Assembly (NCBI GenBank): GCA_900556395.1
Contig: USOQ01000078.1
Span: 1-10,469 of the forward strand
From: Candidatus Segatella caccae
GTDB taxonomy: Bacteria; Bacteroidota; Bacteroidia; Bacteroidales; Bacteroidaceae
DNA length: 10,469 nucleotides
Direction of reading: 5' to 3'
The notes under the pieces were generated by a model. That model had not been told where the DNA came from and made no database searches. It saw only the letters and a list, made by a program, of their open reading frames with translations. The position numbers were made by a program, and so were the translations under genes. This document shows positions 1 to 5,714 of this stretch, piece by piece (positions within the stretch are counted from its first letter, which is position 1; each line of letters opens with the position of its first letter).

Positions 1-246
1 AGGGATTTTGTGGATATGGGCAACGGACTGCGCATGAGCCTTGCGAGGAACAAGACCAGCGCAAACCGCCTTGACATCATCTATGATGCAGGAACAGACC
101 TCTACAATATGCGCTTCTACCGCAAGACGTTCAGCAAAAAGACCTTCGAGAGCAAGGTGAAGGACGTAGAAACGCACGAAGGCATATACTTCGATATGTT
201 GGAGGACGTCTTCACGATGGTTACGGGACTCTACACACACTTTTGA
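1..246 (+). CDS. Small conserved-looking protein, 5' end cut by window edge
   Basis: The reading frame is open from base 1 (first codons R-D-F-V-D-M-G) to TGA at 244-246, so the gene probably begins left of the window. A GTG at 10 or ATG at 16 could only be internal or alternative starts. The visible 81 residues are soluble-looking, with no signal peptide or membrane segment, and are rich in K, D and aromatic residues (NMRFYRKTFSKKTF in the middle, ending VTGLYTHF). G+C content (33 of the first 60 bases) is like the tra genes and unlike the ATPase gene that follows. I do not recognise a named family. Small proteins of this kind are common in the accessory part of Bacteroidales conjugative elements, but its function is unknown. 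A strong hairpin terminator starts immediately after the stop codon, which supports a real gene ending here. Confidence 0.6.
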   Translation, partial: RDFVDMGNGLRMSLARNKTSANRLDIIYDAGTDLYNMRFYRKTFSKKTFESKVKDVETHEGIYFDMLEDVFTMVTGLYTHF

Positions 247-247
247 G

Positions 248-279
248 AGGTGGGCGGCGAAAAGCCGCCTACTTTCTTT
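248..279 (+). terminator. Intrinsic terminator hairpin after the left-edge gene
   Basis: An 11-pair stem (248-258 with 264-274, core GGCGGC/GCCGCC, including three G-T pairs) closes a 5-base GAAAA loop. It is followed by the pyrimidine-rich stretch CTTTC. It begins one base after the TGA of the left-edge gene. This is the form of a rho-independent terminator, although the T tract is interrupted by C. Confidence 0.65.
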
Positions 280-309
280 CATGAGCAGGACAAGCGGGTA
301 AAGAAAGTA
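270..309. repeat. 10-bp inverted repeat overlapping the terminator's 3' arm
   Basis: TACTTTCTTT at 270-279 is perfectly complementary to AAAGAAAGTA at 300-309, with a 20-base spacer. The left arm shares bases 270-274 with the 3' arm of the 248-274 hairpin, so the two structures compete in RNA. The remaining stretch to 537 has no convincing gene. It contains a small hairpin TGACAaacTGTCA (395-407) nested between AAAATCT (389-395) and AGATTTT (416-422), and is AT-rich. Confidence 0.5.
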
Positions 310-486
310 GCAAAGAAACCATTGTTCCAATCTGCGATAGTATTCACCAAAACAAGTTTAGTTATACAACTCCTAATTTTTAATAACGAAAATCTGACAA
401 ACTGTCATAAGAACAAGATTTTTTGGCACTCATATGTCTTGCCAAGGGGATTATTGGAAGATAAATATAGTCTGGCGTGACATTTG

Positions 487-504
487 CTACAATACATATT
501 GTAG
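487..504. promoter_or_regulatory. Perfect 8-bp palindrome, possible operator
   Basis: CTACAATAcaTATTGTAG is a perfect inverted repeat with a 2-base centre, ending 33 bases before the ATG at 538. No T run follows, so it does not look like a terminator. Its size and position fit a dimeric repressor site over the promoter or leader of the ATPase gene. I could not place a convincing Bacteroides -7 (TAnnTTTG) / -33 (TTTG) pair, although a TTTG lies just upstream at 483-486. The regulatory role is inference. Confidence 0.4.
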
Positions 505-537
505 AAACTTCATTAGATTAAATTTTAGCAAAATAAT

Positions 538-1974
538 ATGCCCAATCCTGTCATTAAACAGTCTTTAGACAGAGTCAAATTTACTCAACTTAAAGGTCTT
601 AAAAATCTTGATATACATTTTGGAAACAAAAAAGTAACCGCTATTTTTGGCGTAAATGGTTGTGGGAAATCAACTATTTTGCATGCTTTAGCTTGTTTGT
701 ATAGACCTTGTAGTGCTATTGGTGAAAAAAACTATTTCACACGGTTCTTCAAAAGAGAGAATCGAGTAACATGGATTGGTAGTAAGTTATATGCAGATTT
801 TACCATTGAAGGTACTCCTCGAAATGGTCATAGATATGAAAAGAGGGGAGACCGCTGGACTCCTCGTATAGACAAACGTCCTCAACGTGATGTCGTATAT
901 ATAGGAATAAATTCATGTGTTCCTGATATTGAGCAAGCTACAGTTACAACATCAAAATATAATATGGGATTAGAGGAAGAGGTTGAACGCAGAAATGATA
1001 TTATTTGCTCTGCCTCGCAGATTATGAATTACGCATATAATAATTATGTAAAAACATCTTTTCGCAAAAAGAAATACAAGAAAGTTACTCGTAATGGTGA
1101 GATAAAATACTCATCTCTTGCCATGGGTGCTGGTGAGCAACGTTTATTTTCTCTTCTTGAAATTCTTTATGCAATGCCAGCCTATTCTCTTCTACTCATT
1201 GATGAATTGGACTTAACTCTTCATACATCAGCACTTATGAGGTTGGTTGATGAAATGGTAAAAGTTGCTGAAAGAAAACATGTCCAAATTGTATTTACAA
1301 CCCATAGGGAAGAATTGGCATTGAGAGAAGACATAAATATTCGCCATATTTGGAATGCGAATGATGGTAGCCAGTCATTTGTTCTTAATCATACAACACC
1401 GGATTGCATACTGCGTTTAACGGGAAGAATGGAGAAACGATTAGAAGTATATGTAGAAGATGATTTATCAGAATACATAGCCCGAGAAGTCGTAAGGGCA
1501 AAGGGTTTATTAAGTTATACTTCATTTCATCGTTTTGGCGCGATTGAGAATGCTTTTGTTGTTGCTGCGGGCTTAGATATTCAAGAGGCAAATTCAGAAG
1601 ATAAAATATTCTTAATGGATGGTGATAAATACCGAACAGAAGAAGAACGTATTGCTCAAATGAAAAAATGTTATTCAGGAAATGAAGATGGAAGAACGGA
1701 ACGAAGAGAGAGGGCTTTGTCACATATTAAACAATACATATTGCCCGAGGAAGAACAGCCAGAACATTTCCTATGGACAAAATTAAAAGAATCCGATAAT
1801 GATTTGGCAAAATATGCTCAAGAGATAAATGAAGTGGCAGATGATAAACATTCATATTTGTATGATGTACAACAAAGAAGTGGAGAAAGTCGAGAAAGTT
1901 TTCTAACACGATTAACCAACATTCTTGCAAAACAAGAATTTTGGTCTAACTATGTTAGTGAATTAGAGATATAG
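538..1974 (+). CDS. ABC/AAA ATPase with C-terminal TOPRIM-like nuclease domain (OLD-like), probable defence cargo
   Basis: A 478-residue protein starting at the ATG at 538. The N-terminal half is an SMC/ABC-type ATPase: Walker A GVNGCGKS (residues 38-45), a signature-like loop MGAGEQR (196-202), Walker B LLLIDELD (218-225, with D222 and E223), and a switch histidine in TTH (256). The C-terminal half resembles a TOPRIM metal-binding fold: VYVEDD with E307, then FLMDGDK with D361 and D363, giving the acidic E...DxD set expected of an active enzyme. This layout is known from OLD-family nucleases, Gabija GajA, retron-associated ATPase-TOPRIM effectors and the fused form of PARIS (ATPase plus DUF4435). 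I cannot tell which branch applies. The gene stands alone, opposite to and convergent with the tra operon, in markedly AT-rich DNA, which suggests separate acquisition. The inferred role is anti-phage or anti-plasmid nuclease. The motifs are seen; the role is not. Confidence 0.8.
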   Translation: MPNPVIKQSLDRVKFTQLKGLKNLDIHFGNKKVTAIFGVNGCGKSTILHALACLYRPCSAIGEKNYFTRFFKRENRVTWIGSKLYADFTIEGTPRNGHRYEKRGDRWTPRIDKRPQRDVVYIGINSCVPDIEQATVTTSKYNMGLEEEVERRNDIICSASQIMNYAYNNYVKTSFRKKKYKKVTRNGEIKYSSLAMGAGEQRLFSLLEILYAMPAYSLLLIDELDLTLHTSALMRLVDEMVKVAERKHVQIVFTTHREELALREDINIRHIWNANDGSQSFVLNHTTPDCILRLTGRMEKRLEVYVEDDLSEYIAREVVRAKGLLSYTSFHRFGAIENAFVVAAGLDIQEANSEDKIFLMDGDKYRTEEERIAQMKKCYSGNEDGRTERRERALSHIKQYILPEEEQPEHFLWTKLKESDNDLAKYAQEINEVADDKHSYLYDVQQRSGESRESFLTRLTNILAKQEFWSNYVSELEI

Positions 1975-2025
1975 CTTGATGCGCGAAAAAATGCATTAGG
2001 TCTTTGATTTGTTATAATGTAAACC

Positions 2026-2048
2026 AAAGAGGTGTATCCCTCTTTTTT
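2026..2048 (+). terminator. Intrinsic terminator of the ATPase-TOPRIM gene
   Basis: AAAGAGG (2026-2032) pairs with CCTCTTT (2039-2045) around a 6-base loop, and the right arm runs into T residues through 2048. It lies about 50 bases after the TAG of the ATPase gene. The A-rich left arm is not preceded by a long A tract, so it is better suited to plus-strand than to minus-strand termination. Confidence 0.65.
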
Positions 2049-2058
2049 GAGAAAACGA

Positions 2059-2156
2059 GAGGGTGTGTCAAAACTCCCTTATTGAAGGAACTACCCCTGC
2101 CACAGATAGTTGTAGCAGGGGTAAATTCTAATATTTTGGCTTTATGACACAGCCTC
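2059..2156. mobile_element. 98-bp MITE-like element or IS remnant with terminal inverted repeats
   Basis: The left end GAGGGTGTGTCAAAA (2059-2073) matches the reverse complement of the right end, GAGGCTGTGTCATAA (2142-2156), at 13 of 15 positions. The centre holds a second inverted repeat: TACCCCTGC (2092-2100) with GCAGGGGTA (2115-2123), extended inside by ACA/TGT after one mismatch. There is no reading frame of note. TGTGTCA-type ends are typical of bacterial insertion sequences, so this could be a non-autonomous miniature element or a collapsed IS. No target duplication is evident in the flanks. It sits between the convergent ATPase and tra transcripts. An alternative is a bidirectional terminator or stability structure, but no T run follows the central stem on either strand. 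Confidence 0.5.
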
Positions 2157-2183
2157 AAATTATTCTATTTTTTGTATTTCTTT

Positions 2184-2699
2184 TTACGGAATATACAATA
2201 ACGCAAACTCCGCCTTTCTCCGTTTGAGCAGCATGGCGTGGCGTTTCCCTTTGTAGTTGCAGAATGCGATGTACTCCTGATAGATGTTGCGGTCGCCTGC
2301 CTCCAGCTTACGAATCAACTTGCTTTTGGGTATCTTGTTACTCCCCAGAAGCCGATACGGACCGACATTATAAGCAAGCGTGGCAAGGAGTAAACTGTCT
2401 TTCCCGAACTGCCGGAACATGGCGCAGAACTTCCTCAAATCCTTCCGCAACAACGCTTCGCTTTGCTTGCGTGTCATTGTCCTTGCGGAATACCTTTCGC
2501 CCGGTTGGAGTTGGTGACCATACCCGACGTACGGATAGTGCCTTTCTGTATGCCATCCCTCGAAGAACTTGATGCAGCGCACTGCCCTCTCAAAACGGGG
2601 CAGGCGATATATCCTTGCCGTTTCTGTGCGGTCGCCCTGTGCAGACAGAGGGCAGACCGTCAGGAACGAACAAAAGATAGCCATGAATATCCGCATCAT
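2184..2699 (-). CDS. Secreted GH24-like lysozyme of the transfer operon
   Basis: About 171 residues. A signal peptide is visible (hydrophobic residues 4-18, probable cleavage after PLSA). The mature part resembles phage-type lysozyme (GH24): FFEGWH with candidate catalytic Glu47, YVGYGHQL (57-64), AYNVG (109-113) and a C-terminal LLKRRKAEFAL (157-167). The canonical GH24 active site is E-8-D-5-T; here the segment between Glu47 and GYGH is shortened and the usual Asp and Thr are not evident, so catalysis may differ. The role is presumably local opening of peptidoglycan in the periplasm so the mating channel can be built. The start chosen is the ATG at 2699, which overlaps the traQ stop as TGATG; a GTG at 2702 in the same frame is the alternative. 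It is the last gene of the operon seen here. Confidence 0.8.
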   Translation of the reverse strand: MMRIFMAIFCSFLTVCPLSAQGDRTETARIYRLPRFERAVRCIKFFEGWHTERHYPYVGYGHQLQPGERYSARTMTRKQSEALLRKDLRKFCAMFRQFGKDSLLLATLAYNVGPYRLLGSNKIPKSKLIRKLEAGDRNIYQEYIAFCNYKGKRHAMLLKRRKAEFALLYIP

Positions 2700-3205
2700 C
2701 ACGATAAAGGCTTGAAGTTACTGATGGGGACAACAGACAGCGTATCGTCCTTCGCGTTCTGGTTGTTGAAGTCAAACTCCAACTCGTAGGCATTCCCGAA
2801 ATTATCCTCCACCACCACGATGAAGTTCTGTGCCTCGCTGCATCCCGATGTGTAATACAGGCGGAACTTCTCATTTTCGAGCAGATAGCGGTCGTTGGGC
2901 AGGAACGTAATGCCATTGTCCATTTTCAGCGTGCCCTCACCCTCAAACTGGAAATAGCGGATGGTGTAGAGCGCATTGGCATAGTTGCCCTCCTTCTTCA
3001 TCTCGCAGCGGATTTCTACTGTCTGCCCCTTCGTCACCTTGTTGGGCACGGGCATCGTCTCCACCGTGAACGGATAGGACTGCTGTATGTCCAGCTCGTC
3101 GTCGCAGGAGGCGAGGAAACACCCCATCAGCCCCATGAACAGGACGGTTGCCATACTCATAAATCTTACTCTCAGATTCTTGTTGTTCTTGATATTCATT
3201 GTCAT
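2699..3205 (-). CDS. traQ: TraQ, DUF3872 lipoprotein of conjugative transposon
   Basis: A 168-residue protein. The N-terminus is basic then hydrophobic and ends in a lipobox LASC with Cys34, followed by two aspartates (DDELD), so it should be a lipid-anchored envelope protein. The rest has beta-rich segments such as QTVEIRCEMKKEG, TIRYFQFEGEG and AYELEFDF. Length, lipobox and position between traP and the lysozyme gene match the TraQ/DUF3872 family of Bacteroidales elements. Its precise job in transfer is not established. The ATG at 3205 overlaps the traP stop by four bases (ATGA), which fixes the start and implies translational coupling. The stop overlaps the lysozyme start. Confidence 0.85.
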   Translation of the reverse strand: MTMNIKNNKNLRVRFMSMATVLFMGLMGCFLASCDDELDIQQSYPFTVETMPVPNKVTKGQTVEIRCEMKKEGNYANALYTIRYFQFEGEGTLKMDNGITFLPNDRYLLENEKFRLYYTSGCSEAQNFIVVVEDNFGNAYELEFDFNNQNAKDDTLSVVPISNFKPLS

Positions 3206-4074
3206 TCTTTGTTTTGATGGTTACTGATTTTCTGTTTGGCCACAAGGTACTCGTTCAAGTCCTTGTAGCCCGAATAGAGTCCGGAATGATCTGTCATACG
3301 CTCCCAAAAATGCTTCCACAAGACTTCCACCGCCCTGCGTCCGGCATCGTCATGGTCGAGGTGACAGACTATCTCTTGGTAGTTCTCCAAGGCAGGGATT
3401 GCCTTGTCCACATTGGCTACGGAGTTCAGCACAAGGCTGTCCTCCTCATTCCCGATGCCCAGAGTCAGCGCAGAAAGCCAATCCATAAAGCCCTCGTAGA
3501 GGTGGCAGCGACTGCTTCCCTGTCTAAATGAAGAAAAGTCCTTTGGCGGTATGCAGCCCTTGAAGAAGCGGTTGCGTAGCTCAAATCCTCCGCAACGATT
3601 TCCGTAACCGATGGCAAAGTACCGCTTTCCGTAGAGCCGGAAATGGACTTCCTTGCAATGCCGTTGGGCAATCGCCGGAGCAATTCCACGCTCCTCCAAA
3701 TACGAGAGTAATGCCCGATGACTTAACGGCCTTATCTCCATCTCCTCAAATACAGGCTTCTTTTCCACGGTCTTATGAGGACGAGGTTCTATCTGCGGAA
3801 GCGGAACGATGCCCGCTTCCGTGATGAATCTTGCCTGCTCCATGAAGTCGTTGCTGTGGACAAACTCGCCTGCCAGCGTGAAGATGTCACCACCCTTACC
3901 CAAACCGAAGTCATACCAGAGTTGCTTGTCCACGTTCACACGAAACGAGGGAGTGCGTTCCGTGCGGTAAGGTGCGGCATACCACCATTCATTTCCCCTT
4001 CTTCGGATAGGTTCATGCCCTAAACGTGTGAGGAAGTCCGCCAGCGGTATCTGCCTCAATGCGTCAATCTCCAT
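3202..4074 (-). CDS. traP: TraP, DnaG-like primase/TOPRIM protein
   Basis: A 290-residue protein read from the ATG at 4074 (a TTG at 4080 is less likely), 8 bases after the traO stop. Residues about 29-66 look like a CHC2 primase zinc-binding region (TPSFRVN, then GGDIFTL), but the usual zinc-binding Cys and His are replaced (AAPYR for CPFH, GLGKGG for the C-x-x-C). A TOPRIM domain follows: YEGFMDWLSA with Glu194, and HLDHDDAG with D240 and D242. The C-terminal KDLNEYL (271-277) is typical of TOPRIM primases of mobile elements. The likely role is priming or processing the transferred strand in the recipient, in the cytoplasm. TOPRIM residues are intact, so enzymatic activity is plausible despite the missing zinc ligands. 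Confidence 0.85.
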   Translation of the reverse strand: MEIDALRQIPLADFLTRLGHEPIRRRGNEWWYAAPYRTERTPSFRVNVDKQLWYDFGLGKGGDIFTLAGEFVHSNDFMEQARFITEAGIVPLPQIEPRPHKTVEKKPVFEEMEIRPLSHRALLSYLEERGIAPAIAQRHCKEVHFRLYGKRYFAIGYGNRCGGFELRNRFFKGCIPPKDFSSFRQGSSRCHLYEGFMDWLSALTLGIGNEEDSLVLNSVANVDKAIPALENYQEIVCHLDHDDAGRRAVEVLWKHFWERMTDHSGLYSGYKDLNEYLVAKQKISNHQNKE

Positions 4075-4082
4075 ACACAATA

Positions 4083-4658
4083 TCAGTTAATGATGAACTT
4101 CACGCCCAAGCCGAACTGCGTATGGAAATGTCTCGTGGAGTTGCCCCATAGACACCGTTCACGGAGATTGGCGAGCAGGGCAACACGGTCGGCCACATAA
4201 AACTCCACATCGAGTGTCAGCGCACCGCCATAGATGAAGGAATCTTTATCGTGGAGCATCGCCCCGTCATGCAGCACCTTGTCGCCCCAGTTCACCGTCT
4301 CATAGCCTGCGAGAGCCGAAGCTCCGGTATAGACAAACACTGTTTTACGGGCATCGGAAAGTATCTTGAAATAATAACCACCCTCCGCCGTAAACTGCGC
4401 CACGGGTATCTTCTTCTCCTTGTAGGGCTGGTTCTTCAGCAGGTATTCGCCACCGAACACCCACTTGTTGCCCCCTTTGGTATAGGTGGAAAGAATTGCA
4501 CCAAGACTGTACCCGCCATCGTTACCACCAAGTTTGAAGCCGTCCGCCATGTTCGCCTTCACCTCGATGCCCTGCATTTTCGGGAGGCATCGCTGGGCGT
4601 GCGCCTGCCCCGTGAACAGGGCAAGCGACGCGATAATCATAAAAAGACATTTCTTCAT
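4083..4658 (-). CDS. traO: TraO, exported conjugal transfer protein
   Basis: A 191-residue protein from the ATG at 4658, four bases after the traN stop; a longer frame upstream lies inside traN and is rejected. The signal peptide is clear (residues 1-21, cleavage after QAHA). The mature part is rich in alternating beta-strand stretches (GGYSLGAILSTY, WVFGGEYLL, FTAEGGYYFKIL, ALTLDVEFYVADRVALLA) and ends in FGLGVKFIIN. That terminal pattern and the glycine/aromatic spacing suggest a small outer-membrane beta barrel. Position and length match the TraO family. The barrel topology is inference. Confidence 0.85.
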   Translation of the reverse strand: MKKCLFMIIASLALFTGQAHAQRCLPKMQGIEVKANMADGFKLGGNDGGYSLGAILSTYTKGGNKWVFGGEYLLKNQPYKEKKIPVAQFTAEGGYYFKILSDARKTVFVYTGASALAGYETVNWGDKVLHDGAMLHDKDSFIYGGALTLDVEFYVADRVALLANLRERCLWGNSTRHFHTQFGLGVKFIIN

Positions 4659-4662
4659 AGAG

Positions 4663-5652
4663 TCAGCGCACTTGAAGTTCGTTGATAGTATTGGCACGCA
4701 CCAAATCCTCGTTCTCAATCACGAACGACTGGTGACGGCCACCGTTCTTCTCATTCAGTTCCACCACGAGGCACTTGTCGTCAGGTATGGTGAACTTCGC
4801 CATTGTGAACACGGTGCGCTCGCTCTTCTTGCCCGGCACGCAAGTGGCGTAGTTCTGCGCACGGAGCGGCAGGATAACCTGCTCCTGCACGGCGGTGCGC
4901 TTCACCACCTTTTTGTCCACAATCTTCCATGTCACATAGTCCACATCAAACGGCACGTTGCTCTGGTTCTTGATTTCCGTGTGGAAATACAGCAGTCCGT
5001 TGTGCGTATAGATTCCTTTCAGCAGGTACTGTATGCCGAAACGCTTGCAGCCGATGTGCTTCACCTCACGCTTGTTCTGCTTGTGGATGGACTTCATGAT
5101 AAGTCGCACCAGCATCGGACTCTCGCTGCCCAGTTCCTTCAGGTAAATCTCCTGAGCATTGTTCGGACGGTTCACCGCCTCGCCGTCGTGGATGAAGTCG
5201 CACATCTCCACGTTGAGCAGCAGCGGCTCCTTGGCATACTTCACATTGAAGGTGTAGAAGCTGCCGTCCTCCGTGATGACGCTCATGTTCGTCTCGTTCT
5301 TGAAGTTCTTCACGGTTGCCTTCACACGGATCACGTTCTCCGCACCGTCCGCCTTGCCCGCTATCAGGTTGGGCGAGCCCAAATCCACATAGCGCACCTC
5401 TGCCGGGAAGATGATGTGTACGGTCTTGTCGTACGTCACCTCCAACCCGTGGGGCGGAATCATGCGGTCGAAGGTCAGCTTCTTCGTCAGCCCGTGATAC
5501 AGGTCGCCGTCCGCCTCCTTCTGCGGATAGACCTCCTTGGTCAGGGTCGGCTGTCCGTCACTCACGTTACTTTCCTTCACGGTCTTGTTCTCCTGCGCAT
5601 TGGCAGTTACGATGCCCATCGCGAGGGCAAAAATCATGATTGCTTTTCTCAT
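4663..5652 (-). CDS. traN: TraN, VirB9-like periplasmic channel protein (DUF4138)
   Basis: A 329-residue protein with an N-terminal signal peptide (MRKAIMIFALAMG..., cleavage after TANA). The N-terminal region has a beta-sandwich character (LEVTYDKTVHIIFPAEVRYV, VIRVKATVKNF, FYTFNVKYA), as in the VirB9/TrbG group, and the C-terminal half has another beta-rich domain (LLYFHTEIKNQSNVPFDVDYVTWKI). In Bacteroidales elements TraN lies next to the VirB10-like TraM and is expected to form the outer-membrane-proximal part of the secretion channel. The ATG at 5652 is 62 bases after the traM stop, the longest gap among tra genes here; no terminator is seen in it. Confidence 0.88.
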   Translation of the reverse strand: MRKAIMIFALAMGIVTANAQENKTVKESNVSDGQPTLTKEVYPQKEADGDLYHGLTKKLTFDRMIPPHGLEVTYDKTVHIIFPAEVRYVDLGSPNLIAGKADGAENVIRVKATVKNFKNETNMSVITEDGSFYTFNVKYAKEPLLLNVEMCDFIHDGEAVNRPNNAQEIYLKELGSESPMLVRLIMKSIHKQNKREVKHIGCKRFGIQYLLKGIYTHNGLLYFHTEIKNQSNVPFDVDYVTWKIVDKKVVKRTAVQEQVILPLRAQNYATCVPGKKSERTVFTMAKFTIPDDKCLVVELNEKNGGRHQSFVIENEDLVRANTINELQVR

Positions 5653-5714
5653 TTCACTTTGGATTTTAGTGGTGAATAAAAATTGGATTGTTGTTACTTT
5701 ATCTTTTATATTTC

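Noticed and set aside
250..480. 76-codon plus-strand frame after the left gene
   Set aside because: It starts with GTG inside the terminator hairpin, runs through the inverted repeats and AT-rich spacer, and has no recognisable domain.
483..521. Bacteroides-type promoter (TTTG ... TAnnTTTG) for the ATPase gene
   Set aside because: TTTG at 483-486 and a partial TAgaTTaa at 514-521 are about 27 bases apart, too far for the usual 19-21 spacing, and the second box matches poorly.
1385..1930. Minus-strand frames of 112 and 67 codons under the ATPase gene
   Set aside because: Antisense to a gene with intact motifs throughout; no start context or family evidence.
2092..2123. Central hairpin as a terminator of the tra operon
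   Set aside because: The stem is strong but is not followed by a T run on either strand, so it is described as part of the MITE-like element instead.
4486..5679. 397-codon plus-strand frame
   Set aside because: It is antisense to traO/traN. The His/Val/Leu-rich composition is the usual by-product of a codon-biased gene on the other strand.
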